Below, piece after piece: positions 35,301 through 46,838 of a stretch of 64,000 nucleotides of DNA. The position numbers were made by a program, and so were the translations under genes. Where the stretch lies: contig OX596339.1 of NCBI GenBank assembly GCA_951394405.1, positions 1,612,001 to 1,676,000 of the forward strand, in the 5' to 3' direction. Within the stretch, counting starts at the first letter, position 1. Each line of letters opens with the position of its first letter. Source of the DNA: Coprinellus micaceus (Eukaryota > Basidiomycota > Agaricomycetes > Agaricales > Psathyrellaceae). A model generated the notes under the pieces. That model was not told the DNA's origin. It did no database searches and worked only from the letters and a program-made list of their open reading frames with translations.

Positions 35301-36136
35301 TCAGTGGGTGCCCCGAGAAGAGCTTGACGCCGAATACAAGGAGATCGTCGAAGTCGAGAGCGTTGTTCTGCCTCAAGGTGGCTTCGTAGAGGACGTAGAC
35401 CTCTCCCACAATAACGTCGGGGGTCAACGGTGAATCAGTACCTGCAGGACCTCTGGGGTGAGTCTTCGACTTCGTATCTCCAAGGTAGTCGTCGGCGGAC
35501 AGCCCTTTTGCCTTCGCTTTCGAAATTATCGAGGCAACGGTTCCTGGCTCGATGTTATGGTCCTTGAGGCCCTTTTCGAATGTTTTCAAGTGCTTCGCAA
35601 TAATCTTCTTACTATCCACGCCTATATCAGCACATGTATGCGGGTATATACGACGCGACGCACCTTTCTGAAGCATCACATACAGTGAAGTTCTCCGGAA
35701 CACCCACTAACTTCGAATACTTGCGCAAGAGGCGAGCACAGAGCGAGTGGAACGTGCCCATCTTCAGCTGAGCTACCCGGATCTTACCCAAGAGCTTCGT
35801 CAATCGCTCTCTCATCTCGTTCGCAGCTTTGTTCGTGAACGTGACAGCACATATTGCCGTGGGTGGGATATGACAATTCAGAATAAGATGGGCGATCCGA
35901 GAGGTAAGAACCTAGACCGGGTAAACACATTGGGAAAGGCTGAGCCAATGGTGCACCATACCCTTGTCTTCCCACTTCCAGGGCCAGCAAGAATCTGTAG
36001 GGTTGAATTGGGTGGATGTGTTGCCGCTATACGATGGGACTCAGACTTGGAGCCCAAAAGTAGGCTGATGAACGATGAACGCACCCTTGAACTGGACACC
36101 ATTCAGTGCATCAAGGAACGAGTCGGTTCTCTCCAT
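32303..36136 (-). CDS. Srs2-like UvrD/SF1 DNA helicase, with a frameshift
   Basis: Eighteen exons: 36136-36085, 36026-35962, 35911-35664, 35611-35264, 35217-35126, 35069-35019, 34966-34877, 34821-34651, 34600-34398, 34344-34180, 34124-33922, 33865-33784, 33736-33669, 33617-33566, 33513-33363, 33301-33186, 33134-33031 and 32979-32303. The motifs are Walker A LAGPGSGKTR, TFTNKAANEM, Walker B VDEFQDTN, GDPDQSIYGWR, EENYRSTG, SAKGLEWP and RRLLYVACTRAK, the UvrD/Rep order. The C-terminus is Ser/Pro-rich and ends with a basic conserved block (LKRRLGMGPRTAGG). Srs2 translocates 3'-5' and strips Rad51 from single-stranded DNA. The sum is 2938 nt, one too many: exon 13 carries one extra A just before the motif V block, so as written the frame breaks there. 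The intron at 34876 begins with GC. Confidence 0.9.
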
Positions 36137-36925
36137 CTTCTTCTACCCATGGGCTTGTGGGGAAAACCTTTGGCGCAGGGCTGCTCTTAGCCGATGGTGG
36201 TCGTTGCGAGTGCCCAAGCGCGTCAACTAAACGGGGTCGCGTTGCTCGGAGGCAATAGTCATCGAGTCACATGGTCGCAATCACGGAACCTGCCGATGCT
36301 AACTCCGTCCAATCAACACCGCCACCGTCCAGTGTTGCTTTGCCCTACGATTGTTTTCACCCCTTCTGAGGTTCGACCGTACTCGCAAGTTCTACCCCTT
36401 CAAATACGCATCCACTCTGAATATTGGCGCATTATACGTGGAGGCCAGACCAGGAGATGTTGCGCAGTGCCCAATCAATCGATCTTCGCCCATGGCCATG
36501 CAAGACACACAACGCCCAATCTTGTAGGTCATTTCCCTCTTATCTTAGCTCGTGTCGATGGCTTTACACCAGGTGTCCAAGGACCCAAGTTAGTGGACCC
36601 CTGCGTGATCTTCTTACACTGTGCTCTAAATAGTACATTGTGTGGGTGCTTGGACGCTTTTGATCAATGAATGGAGAGAAACGAGTGGCTTTGTGGGACC
36701 CGGAAATGGTAGAAAAAAAATTTGTCAGCGGCGGAGCGGGGGGACATACAGAACGCAGTTCCGGGTCAAGGTCGAAAGCACGCCTATTCCTCGTGGCAGG
36801 CCACCCTCGTTCTGTTATCCAGGCCCTGGACCCTGGGCCTTCATTGACTCCGAGGCCAGTAGCTAGCGCTTTATCGTCTTACTATAAGGTCTGCGCCCCT
36901 TCACGAGATGCTGTTAATCCCTCCT
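36137..36925. other. Divergent promoter, Srs2-like / GATA gene
   Basis: About 790 bp with no supported gene. It includes an A-run at 36713-36720. Confidence 0.5.
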
Positions 36926-37530
36926 ATGTCGACTCATGAGGCCTACACCCATCAAGGGACTCCCCACTGCTACCTTACCACCATCACAGGAGCACCCCCT
37001 CGATCGGAAAATACCGTTCCTTCAACCCGCCCCACTAGGATCTCCAAATGCCTAAGCTGAAAGACCACTCACAGCCCCGAGTGGAGGAAGGGGCCAAGCG
37101 GGAAGACGGAGCTCTGCAACGCGTAGGTGAATCCAAGGCTCCGAGTTGCGCTATTTACTGATCCTGAACGGAAGGTGCGGGATTCGTTACGCTCGCTCCA
37201 CGGCAAAGAGAGGAGGTCGGCAGACCCAAGGCCGGAGGCCCCGCATCGGAGTATATCCGTCTGTCGAACAGCTCCCTCTCCCACACCCTTCAAGTGAGAA
37301 CGACCCTGCCAGACCCCCGATCTGTTCTAGCTGCAAGACCACTAATAGCCATCAATGGCGGAAGGGGCCGAGAGGAAGGAAAGAGCTCTGCAATGCGTGA
37401 GCCGCAGTTGTTAGTTGTGACTATGCCCTTTTATTCACTGACGATCAGGTGCGGGCTGCGTTATGCTCGTTACAGAGCAAAGTTAGAGCGTTCAGCCCAA
37501 ATCCGCCCTACTCCTTTGATTTTGTCTTGA
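36926..37530 (+). CDS. Double GATA zinc-finger protein, first finger interrupted by TGA
   Basis: Exons 36926-37122, 37175-37396 and 37449-37530 (501 nt, 167 codons including the stop). Two GATA-type fingers are encoded, each split by an intron at the same place, inside the C-N-A-C end. Finger 2 is intact: ICSSCKTTNSHQWRKGP, 18 residues, then CNACGLRYARYRAK. Finger 1 reads KCLS, then TGA at 37058-37060, then KTTHSPEWRKGPSGKTEL and CNACGIRYARSTAKR, so its second zinc-ligand Cys codon is a stop. The frame upstream is open from the ATG at 36926. Finger 1 retains the classical HSPEWRKGP DNA-contact loop. It is a likely transcription factor or its relic; the short C-terminus has no other domain. 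Type CDS is kept because a sequence error is possible. Confidence 0.65.
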
Positions 37531-37856
37531 CGTGGCTGAACACGCACCTTATCATATGGCTTACGTTCAAATCCCATTTTACTCCTCCTTGACCAAGCAA
37601 ACGCGATCCTCATCAAACCAGGCATCCGCTTGACCATATTGGGGTACGAAGTGATTCCATTCCATCTGATGACATTGGCAAGGGCCGGCGGAGGTATCGA
37701 ACTAATTCGGTTCGGCGTTCGGCAACCAACCGAGGAAGGCGAAGCAACAGGTTGAACCATGTCAGCCATTCTTAAGAACCTGCCCTTCTACAGCCTACTT
37801 CAGCTGCCCTGCTGCTGACACCCCATTCTTTTCATCCTTCTCAGAGTTAACGATCC
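37531..37856. other. Intergenic spacer before Ca2+/H+ exchanger
   Basis: 326 bp, no gene seen. Confidence 0.5.
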
Positions 37857-40800
37857 ATGCCTCCAAAACCGCTAGATATCAAACCAACTTCTTCTCTTTC
37901 GGAACGATACTACGTGGAACAGAGCCCGACAAACAGCGAATTCGTCTCCTCGCCCCCAGATACAAGATTTGCTCCTTATCTGGGATCTGACTCCTCAGAT
38001 ACGAACCTCGTCAGCAGTAGCTCTGAAGGCTTCAAATCACCGGACGATTCCCCGAGGCGCGGCCTACCTTCCTACTATCGTGCTGGGAGCGATGGAGTCG
38101 TCGAGGCAACGACAAGTGATGCCAATGAGAGCCGTACCACGTCAAGGACGAACCCTCTCTGCAGAAACTGGAGAAGACATCTCTTGGGTTGGAGACTCAT
38201 ACTATTTGACTCGTGTATGTCTGCAATTAGTGGACGGCCTCCTCGAGCTGATTAGAACTGGATGCAGGGCTCAATCTCTTGCTGATTATGATACCCATTG
38301 CCTGGACTATCCGACTGGCCTTGGCCGACTCCTATGCCTTAGTCTTCTCATGTGGGAAACGTCTCCAAACCGCTTTCTATGGCTGACAAACCTCCCGCAG
38401 TCTGCATCCTAGCCCTAGTACCTCTCGTCCGAGTACGTTGATGCTTGCCCCCATCACTAATGCGTACTGACAAGCTTCAGCTTCATGATATCACAATTGG
38501 GCAACTCGCCTTGCGGATCGGCGGGTCGAAGACGGCCCTACTGAACGCTAGCATGGTAAGTCTCCTTTCCCCCGTTTCAGACAATCAGACTCACCGAACC
38601 CACCATTTAGAGCAATTTGTGAGTACTGGGACAACCACTTGGCAAGCTTTGAAGTTAATGGTTCAACGCGGCCTCTGAAGTGTCGAGGTGGTGCTTGCTG
38701 TGCGTTTTGCATCGCCCTTGTCCCGAAAGGATCCGGCTGACTCGCAAAAAAGATCTCTGCGCTTCGCAAGTGCGAGCTCAGGGTGGTGCAATCGTCTCTC
38801 GTGGGGTCCATCCTCGGTAAACTCTGTCGGTAAAATTGTGACGTTTTCCTTGGACTTGGCTGACGTTTTGCCGGCGGCGTTGCAGTACTAATCCTCGGGC
38901 TATGCTTCTTCGCCGGCGGCCTTCGCTTCTCCGAGCAAGGATTCGACCAAAGTAAGCCCAGTTCCATTATCGATTGGAAGGCCGATGCTGAGAAGGTCTA
39001 AATCTTACGTCTTGCGAAGCTGCTACGCAAGTGCATTCATCACTTCTGAGTATCAGCGTGGGCGTCCTTTTACTCCCCGCCGCGTACCACTTCGTTCTCA
39101 GCGGAGCAAATTCCGAAACTGCTGATCTACAGAAGCGAGATATCCTCAAAATGAGCCATGGGGTATGTCCCGCGTCGATTTACACGAGCCCACAACTGAC
39201 TCATTTCCTCAGGTATCGATCATCCTAATCATGAGTGGGGGTTTCGCATGTCCTTGCCTAACAGGAGCTGACAGGAGAAAGTCTCCAGTTTACCTCTCGT
39301 ATCTTGCATTCCAATTATGGTCCCACACCCATTTATATCAGGACAACCACAACAAAAAGAGCTCCCGACTACCCGCCACCCAGAATATTACCGTCGAAGC
39401 GGAAAAAGCTGCGGCATACCTCAGTGCGCGATCCAAATCTACCTTCCAGAGCTTCCAAAATTTCGCCGACCTCGACAGCCTGAATATCCGCAGCCCTACC
39501 ATCGGGCGTAGACCCCCCAAGCCCAGATGCGAATCCTCGAAGCGACCTCACGTGGCTAGCACGTTCTACACCACCCCTGAACTTGGGACTGATAACCCCT
39601 CAAGTGGGAGTCCCACTCGCTCTCCGCTAGGCCTCAAGAAGCATGCATCTCTTGAAGGCGGTACCGAACCGACTACGGAGATGAAAAGCACCTCCACTGT
39701 TCGCCTCGTTCACACAGACACGATCACAAGTCAAGCCGAAAGCTCGCAATCAGGAGAGCAAGCCTCGAATTCATCACTCACGTCGCCGACTTCCTGGCCA
39801 AGCCCGACGTCATCAAGAATTACCTGGGCAGAGTACGGAGGGAAAGGTAGGCAGGATAGTGCCTTGTCCGTCGCAACGAAGGTTGAGGAGGAGAGGATGG
39901 AGATCTCCACTGCGGAGCGAAGTACGGCCAAGCCACCGAAGGAACCTGACCTGAGCTGGTTCTTAACGGTGGTGTTGATGCTGGCAGTTACCGCGGTGAG
40001 TTTGGCCAAGGTGTACATTCTTCGTTCTCGGGCACTGACACAAGCTCAGGCTGTTTCCATTACTGCGGACTGGCTGGTGGAGTCTATGGATGGCATTTCG
40101 TCGACGATTAGCAAAGAATGGATAGCACTTATCCTTCTACCAGCTGTTAGTTCCGTTGCGGGTGAGTCTCTTCTTTTGTCCGCTCAATCTTTATCAACGC
40201 ACCCACACTAACGTGCACCGATTGCAGAGTGCATCACCGCCATCCGCGTTTCGGTGAAGGATGAGTTGTCTCTTAGTGTCTCTGTTGCGATTGGGTCAAC
40301 TATCGTAAGTGCTAGTCACCCTCAACACATATAGCTTACTCTGACCCTGGTCGCACCCGTAGCAAACCGCTCTTCTTGTCGTTCCGTGAGTCGTTATCGT
40401 CTCTTAGCATCGGTCGGTGTGTGACGAGTAACCCAGATTAATGGTCGTCCTCGGATGGATAACCAACAAGCCGTTGACGCTCCTCATGGACCCCTTCGAG
40501 TCCCTTGTTCTGTACCTCTCAGGTAAACCTCTCGTCCTTCATGAATGTGAGGTAGATTATCATGAACTTATCATTGCACCACACAGTCCAAACGACAAGC
40601 TACGTTCTCGCTGACGGGAAGTCCAACTGGCTGGAAGGCGTTATTCTCATCTGTAGGTGTTCTTGTGGGATCCTCCGCCACCGGTCCTGACACGACTCTA
40701 CCAAGCTCTTTATCTCGTTATAGCCGTAGCTTTCTGGTACTACCCAGGTGGATCTACCGTTTGCCACATATAATCCACTCACTAACCCTATATCATTTGC

Positions 40801-40858
40801 ACCGGCACCAGGTTCCACTCCTTTGGATTTTCTGACCGTCTGTCCTCGCGGCACCTAG
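37857..40858 (+). CDS. CAX-type Ca2+/H+ exchanger
   Basis: Eighteen exons: 37857-38214, 38268-38351, 38401-38432, 38481-38555, 38611-38618, 38681-38699, 38753-38816, 38887-38952, 39020-39162, 39213-39234, 39289-39995, 40050-40161, 40228-40304, 40363-40385, 40437-40522, 40587-40652, 40706-40747 and 40812-40858. They total 2031 nt (676 residues). After a ~110-residue Ser-rich cytosolic N-terminus come two homologous membrane halves. The first has LALRIGGSKTALLNASMSN and RKCELRVVQSSLVGSIL; the second has VSSVAECITAIRVSVKDE and VAIGSTIQTALLVVP. These are the two cation-binding alpha repeats of the CAX family. A 200-residue hydrophilic loop separates the halves. The protein should load Ca2+ (or Mn2+) into the vacuole in exchange for protons. 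Exon 5 is 8 nt and the 38352 donor (GTGGGA) is weak, but phases hold throughout. Confidence 0.92.
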
Positions 40859-41034
40859 CGCGAATTGTCACAAGCCTTACTGTACACTTCGTAATCATAT
40901 TTAGCATATCTGTATTGGACCTTTATACCGCATCATTTGTACACCTACCCTGCATTCGACTTCAATCTACAACATGTGATCCACCTCGATTCGGAAGGTT
41001 CGATACTATTTCAGGCTGCGGAACCAACTGTGCC

Positions 41035-42625
41035 CTAATCCATTAAACCGGAATCCTCAGCAATGTCCCTGATCGCCTCAGCTGCCTTCCAAATCCTCCT
41101 CCGATTACGCATACTCATATCGCGCGTGCATTCGATCCAATACTTCATCCAGGGCGCCTTCTGCCTGATTTCATCCACACCGAGACCTCCAACTTCCAAC
41201 CATTCCGCATCCCAGTAGTCCAAGTCCTCCCGGGTCCTTGACCCATCAGGGGTTTCTATCAGCTTGGAGGGAAAATACCATGGCTCAAAGTTTTTCATGG
41301 AGATGTACGCGATATCGTCGATGTGCGGGAGGAGTGATTCTCGAAGGCGTCTATTCAGCGCGAGAAATTTGGAGAGAGCTTTGATCGGTAGCCGACAACA
41401 GATGAGGAGAACAATCTCCAGGGGCAGTTGGTCGAGGAAAACCCTTCGAGGCGATGTAGGCTGTAGAAGGCTGGAATCCAAGGGAAAGCGAGAGATGGCG
41501 GGCCGACCCACGGCCTTGGCAATCGGGAACCTGTGTGAATAGCACTCGGTCAACCCGCGAAGGGCAGTGCGGCGAATTGAAGCACCTACTTATTCGGCCT
41601 GATGTAGACCCACAGGTTCCCATTTCCGACCCACGCCTCCCTCAGGACCTCTTCGTCTGTTGCCTTGGAGTAACACAAAAGATGCACCCACCAAGCAAGC
41701 GGATCCTCTGTGCCTGGGATGCTTGTCCACTGAGCTTCTTGATTCCAAATTTTCGCGATAGGTCCGTATTCTACAACCTGAGGGTACCCAAGGAGGCTCT
41801 CTGTCTCGATGGTCTTGTCGGTGAACACCCGATAGAGGGCACTTGGTTCGAGGTCGGGGGCGACGGTCTTAAGGATGCAATATGCTGACAAGGTGACCAC
41901 CCGCGCGCTGTCCCAGTGCGTCCAGAGCTTGTATTCTTCATCTTGGTCGTCTCGTTTGTGATAGATTCCAGTTTGCCCTTCCTCTGAGTCTTTCGGAACG
42001 AGGTCGAAGATGGCCATTGCGTGCCGCGGGCTGTCGATCTCTATTTCGTCTGTTGAGTTTATAGTCGCTTGTAAGTATCAGCACATAACAGATCCGTTCA
42101 CAGTGAGAAAACCGACCATCTTCTTGGCAAAAGAGACTCCCGAATCCATTCTCATGACCTTCATCAGGCTCATAACCAGCGATGAGAACCACGTCTTTGG
42201 ACGCGTCGATATCGTCCTGGGTTAACCTCAGTCCTTTTACCACCACTTCAGAAGGCTCTGCGACAACACGGCGTTAAATAAGCGATATTCCTAAATCCAA
42301 TGACCGGTCTGCACACACCATGTATCTCCAAGTGCTCTGCAGCCTCCTCACCGCTCACACTGGAAACCAAACGCTTCACTTGCCCGAACATCTCATCATC
42401 AGGAGGAATGTACGCATATCGCTCATCTAGCGTATCGTAGATCTGGTGGAACATTGGCACAGCCAGGCCAGCGCTTCAGTTAGGGCTATGGGGAGATCGA
42501 AGCTATTGAACGACGCACGACAGATTCACTTGGAATATGCGACATTCCGGACACCTGGCAAAAGTTAGGCGTGATACCGTGTGTGTGCGGAGAAGTCCTA
42601 CAATGCAGAAGTGGTCTCGAGACAT
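41035..42625 (-). CDS. F-box domain protein
   Basis: Model: exons 42625-42602, 42554-42519, 42442-42319, 42257-42117, 42067-41590 and 41530-41035, 1299 nt (432 residues). The last four exons are firm; the first two rest on splice consensus, including a CTAAC branch motif at 42571-42567. The C-terminal exon contains the F-box: DQLPLEIVLLICCRLP followed by ALNRRLRESLL. The preceding ~270 residues have no fold I recognise but include a YKLWTHWDSARV segment and a LYRVFTDKTIETESLLGYP block. An N-terminal recognition region with a C-terminal F-box is seen in several agaricomycete F-box proteins. It is probably an SCF subunit of unknown target. A possible relic of a relative lies at 51417-52146. Confidence 0.75.
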
Positions 42626-42690
42626 GGCGGACGAGAAAGGGGATAAGGGCGGCAGTCATTGTACGGGGAGAATTGTGCCAGCCATGTCGC

Positions 42691-42698
42691 GCTTTTAT
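42691..42698 (-). promoter_or_regulatory. TATA box, minus-strand F-box gene
   Basis: TATAAAAG on the minus strand, about 65 nt upstream of the ATG at 42625. Confidence 0.5.
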
Positions 42699-42871
42699 AG
42701 GTGCAGAGAGCAGATGTGTCGACACCATATGGCACGGCCAGTGGCGAGGTCTTTATGATTATTATCTTGTCAAAACATGACAGGAGTCGTGAACGGCCCT
42801 GAGACCGGTGCAAGCACGATGGCCTGCCAATGAGCAGGGTTCACAACTTGATAATTGCGCCCAGGGTACGT

Positions 42872-44853
42872 CTACTCGGCATCGTCCAATAAAAATGCCC
42901 CGATCTTTTCCTTTATATGCCCAGGGCTCAACTTCTTCACCTTCCACACCTCCTCATCTTCCCCAGCCACAACTCCCTGCGTCCGGTCCGTGTTGTTCGT
43001 CAGGGTTGCCGATTCCGAATCCCCCGCCGACTCTAGCAAGGGTACATTCGCCTTCACCCATACAGGGAGCGGAATCTCGATTGAGTTTGCGGAAGAGCTC
43101 CCACGACTGCTCCGGCTGGTGAACGTCGTGTGGCATGCATAGCATAGCATAGGAGTGAGGCCCAATGAGGTAAGAGAGGAGGGCGTGGCGTCCGTGTTCT
43201 GCTCGAGGGCCGGCGGGGAGGTATAATGGGGAGGAAGGGAGTGTTTCGCGCTGGCGAACGAGTCGTCATGATATGACCGGATTGATATGCTAGCCTTCCA
43301 GGCTTGGACGTTTGGTTGCGCCGGCCTGACGAGGGCATAGGTCAGCAAATGCCGTCAGGGGTTAGCAGGATTTACCCACTTTTGACACAAGATACAACCG
43401 CCTTCGACCCCCGTCTCTTTGGTAGTCACCTTCGCAATCGTTCGGGCGATGGTGCTCACCGTGCTGGGGAAGTCCTTCTCCAAGCCCATGATGAAGTTGT
43501 AGGTCAAAGCATCGATACTACTGGACTTCAAATCGGGCTTCACGCTCCTCGAGGCTGCGCTTGAACCGGGTGTAGAGGAGACGGCTGAAGGGTACCTATC
43601 CCGGCCAGCAACAGGAAGTTTTGACCACCAAGCCCAGAACGCGCTCTCCTTGATACCGACATCCCTCAGCGGGCGAACGATGCTGATATGCTGACTGTTG
43701 GTTGGGGTCCACCCTTCGTCGGTGCTCTCGGACACCAGGGCGAACCCGGCTCCTTGAGCCAGGCCAGAGATTGTGTTCATGGAGAGACTCGTGAGGGAAG
43801 TGCCAAGGAGGAGGTGAGAGGCATTGCGGGAGGCCGAGGTGTAGAGGAGTAAGACACGGATGAGGGATGAGATGGCGGAATGGACGGCGGTGGGTGTAGG
43901 GAGAGACGAGAGATAGGTATGTAGAGATTGAAGGGGAGAGGTGTCGACATCCTTACGGCGGATCGGCAGGGCTACGGGGTATGAGTATTTAGGTGGAGCC
44001 TACATGTAGTATGACTCACATTCATCGTTGATGTCGGTGCCCAGATCCTTGGCCGCCTGGGTGAGATCCTTCCCGCCGACACTCTTCCACCACGCTTCAT
44101 CGAACGCGTCTTCAAGGCGAAGGGGGATAAAGTCGATCTCAAACTTTGTCAAGGGATCTGAATACGCCTGAATAGCCGCCCGAACCTCTTCGGTGCGATC
44201 CTTGGTCTGGAAGCGAGTCAGATAATGAACGACGAAAAAAAAAGACATGGCCACGCACCCCAGGAAGAACGCCGGCCACCTCTACATAACACACTACTGG
44301 GTTTCCCTTCCACACGTCTGCCGAACCCCCCTCCTCCTTTGCCTTGTTCCGGGGATGCTCGGTGCCAAGGGCAGAACTGTCATCCCCTGCAGCAGAGGTC
44401 GATCTGTAAAAGTAAGATTTGGCCACTAGATCGAGCAATACCGTCGATCCCAGACCGCCGCTATGCCCGATGACAAGGCTTCCAGGAGCTTTCAATAGGC
44501 CCCTCAGTCGACCACCGCGAGCATTGGCGTTTTTTGGAGTGCGTCCCCCTGCGTTGATGGTTGGCCCCAGGACTTTGCGAAACCGGGTGGATACGAGTGG
44601 GAAGAAACATTCTCTGTGGAAATACTGTTAGCTCATGCGATGCGGAGACTATGCGACGATTTTACTTGCAATAAACGGCGTGCCGGATGACGATATTTCC
44701 TGTTCGTTCCTTGCACTTGACACAGGTCTTGGTTTTATCGAACTTGGTGCGCCCTGAAACGATCAGGATCGATGTTTTTGGACTCACATGGAGCTACCTA
44801 CTCGTCATGAGAGCATCTTGCTCAGTTGCTGGGTTTCCGCAGGACGTGGACAT
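42872..44853 (-). CDS. CTU2: Cytoplasmic tRNA 2-thiolation protein 2
   Basis: Exons 44853-44802, 44753-44666, 44613-44259, 44206-44020, 43971-43380 and 43325-42872 total 1728 nt (575 residues). A CVKC motif and VYCKECF near the N-terminus, the degenerate PP-loop GHSGGLGSTVLLDLV, the IVRPLRDVGIKE block, GCILCQKPAQPNVQAW and a C-terminal acidic FLLDDAE are typical of CTU2/Ncs2. With CTU1 (Ncs6) it thiolates the wobble uridine of tRNA Lys, Glu and Gln in the cytosol, using sulfur carried by Urm1. CTU2 lacks the catalytic PP-loop aspartate, consistent with the SGGLGS seen here. Introns use GTAGGT and GTGGGT donors at two places, but the protein match is unambiguous. Confidence 0.92.
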
Positions 44854-44948
44854 GGTGGGGAGAATGAAAGCTGGCTCAGCCTCACAATGAGCAGATCCGC
44901 GAGCGGACCGTTTGTCACTGTGTGATCGCGGCGACAGGCTGTGCACAG

Positions 44949-45791
44949 AGGACCCCCCAATATGCCTAGCTAGGTCCGATTTTTATGTGCCGAAATCCCC
45001 CCTCAAAATCGCTCGTGGTCTGATCCACATGTGCACATAATCGCCAAAAACGTGGGCCATCCCCGATTTTATATGTGCCGCCTCGGCCTCGCCTGCGGCG
45101 ATGTCCGATCCTTGTGTGTACGGAAAGCAGAGCTCGGGGTTTCGATTCTTAGGGTCATGCCCCATCAAGAGACTTGGCCTTGCCTCGTCACTCCTGTGGT
45201 AGGGAATATCCTCTTCGCGGCATCTCCCAAACTCTCCTCCCCATCATCCTCCAAGCCCCCCGCACCCACCTGTTGCTTCCGCTCGCGACCTATTCTCTTC
45301 ACTTCGGCCACCCGATCAGCGCCAATGGCATTGGCTACAGCCTCGTCAACTTGTGGCCTGCTTCATCATTGATTTTCACATTTCCCTCCAGCTATGTCCC
45401 CTCTCTCTACGAAGTGATGAGGGCACTCTAGGAGCTTCTCGCTGGGAAAGGGTCGAGACAGCAGCGTCGGAGGAGTGATGGGGGCACTTGCCGCGTTACG
45501 ACCACGTTATCCGCCACTTCCTCGCGCTCCTCGTTTATTTCGGACCTCTTCTCACTTGTATATACATTGGTATCAATCCTATCTTCCATTATACGGTACA
45601 TCCAGGCGATTTGGCGTCTATGTGCACGGATTCGCGCTCTGCGCAGGTATCATCTGATATGTGCACGAAAACCGCCCATTTTGGGGGGTTCCGATTTTCA
45701 TGTGGACAAAAACCGCTCAAAAGGGTGTGCCGAAAATGGCCAGTTTGAGCCAATTTTCGATCGGACATAGCTCAGCATATTGGGGGGTCCT
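44949..45791. mobile_element. Nonautonomous hAT-like DNA transposon (MITE), 843 bp
   Basis: The ends are inverted repeats starting AGGACCCCCCAATATGC, and the similarity continues to about 33 bp with three mismatches. An identical 8 bp direct repeat GTGCACAG flanks them at 44941-44948 and 45792-45799. It fits the hAT target preference nTnnnnAn. Inside there is no ORF with transposase resemblance. Several subterminal copies of a CCGATTTT..ATGTG motif (near 44976, 45065 and 45700) look like transposase binding sites. The flanking 8-mer sits in the palindrome CTGTGCACAG, so the inverted repeats could also be read 10-12 bp further out; the direct-repeat reading fits hAT better. It lies between CTU2 and SDE2. 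Confidence 0.7.
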
Positions 45792-45824
45792 GTGCACAGC
45801 CCCCTCAACTCTTGGCCCTTGACC

Positions 45825-46687
45825 ATGTCGACCTCCTTGCTCATTTCAACGTTCTCGCCATTCCCATCTCTTAATTTGTCTCTGCCGTCGTCTACACGCG
45901 TCTCTGAGGTCTACGATAGTCTTGCGGATCGATATCCCAGCCTTTCAAGTTGTTTAGAAGACTCAAACCTCGTCCTTACCAGACACAATGGCCGTGTACC
46001 AGCACCCGAAGCAACATTAGAGTCTCTGCACTCAGAAGATGGCAAATCCCAACTCGTTAATCTCCGCCTGACCCCCCTACTCCTTGGCGGGAAGGGTGGT
46101 TTCGGGAGTCAGCTGCGAGCGGCTGGTGGTCGTATGAGCAGTCAGAAGACCAGCAATAATGACTCGTGCAGGGACTTGAATGGGAGAAGGTTGAGCACTA
46201 TCAAGGAAGCGAAGAAGTGAGTACTAACCTTCTCAATTGTCCCCCAGTCATAGTGACCATTATGTCTAGGCTGCAAGAATACCTAGAGTCGGAACCGGAA
46301 AGACAAGCGGCTCAAGCGAAAGCTAAGAAGGCGAAGCTAGAGGCGCTAGAGAAGAAGCTCGGTTATAGCAACGGTGAGGGATCCTCATCTGGCACTTCCG
46401 CCCCCATCACCACGGAAGCCGTTGTGGAACATGTCCTCGCTGGGAAAAAGCACAAGTTCGACGACCACGAGTACATCGACCAGACCAAAGAGCTTTCGGA
46501 GAACGCGAAGAGTGCGGTCGCGTCTGGGTTCTTGAAGAAAAGGAAGAACAAGAAGCAGAAGCTGAGCCCTAGCCCTACGGAGGAGACGGCTGCCCCACCA
46601 AAATCTGAGGAACGGAAGGAGGAGAAGGTGTCAGCACCGTTGCCGCCAATCGTAAGCGCCGTCGCGTTGGACGCCGTCGGCGCATGA
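45825..46687 (+). CDS. SDE2: Sde2: ubiquitin-like splicing/telomere factor
   Basis: Exons 45825-46216 and 46270-46687 total 810 nt (269 residues). Residues 1-87 form a ubiquitin-like fold ending in LLLGGKGGFGSQLRAAGG, where the family is cleaved after the first GG (residues 88-89). Then comes the Sde2 block with SCRDLNGRRLSTIKEAKK and LQEYLESEPER, a lysine-rich helical region and an acidic/basic tail. In fission yeast, processing exposes an N-terminal Lys on the mature part, which joins the spliceosome to promote excision of selected introns; it also affects telomeric silencing. The ATG is only 33 bp from the transposon end, so the promoter must lie in or beyond that element. Confidence 0.9.
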
Positions 46688-46838
46688 GCGTATATCGACC
46701 TAGGGTTCTGATTTCATATCGTTCTACGGTTAGTTGTTACATCATTGATTGGCCTCGCCATCCACTCATTGCTTCGACTAGGTCTTCGCTACCTTGTATA
46801 TTCTAGATGTATGAATAATACCGACTGCAATCCTCTTC

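Noticed and set aside
37058..37060. TGA read as selenocysteine
   Set aside because: Selenoprotein machinery is not known in basidiomycetes, zinc ligands are not known to be replaced this way, and I saw no SECIS-like element; mutation or error is far simpler.
44937..45801. Extending the transposon's inverted repeat into CTGTGCACAG
   Set aside because: That decamer is itself a palindrome, so it matches on both strands automatically; read as a direct 8 bp repeat it fits hAT insertion, and no other flanking duplication exists.
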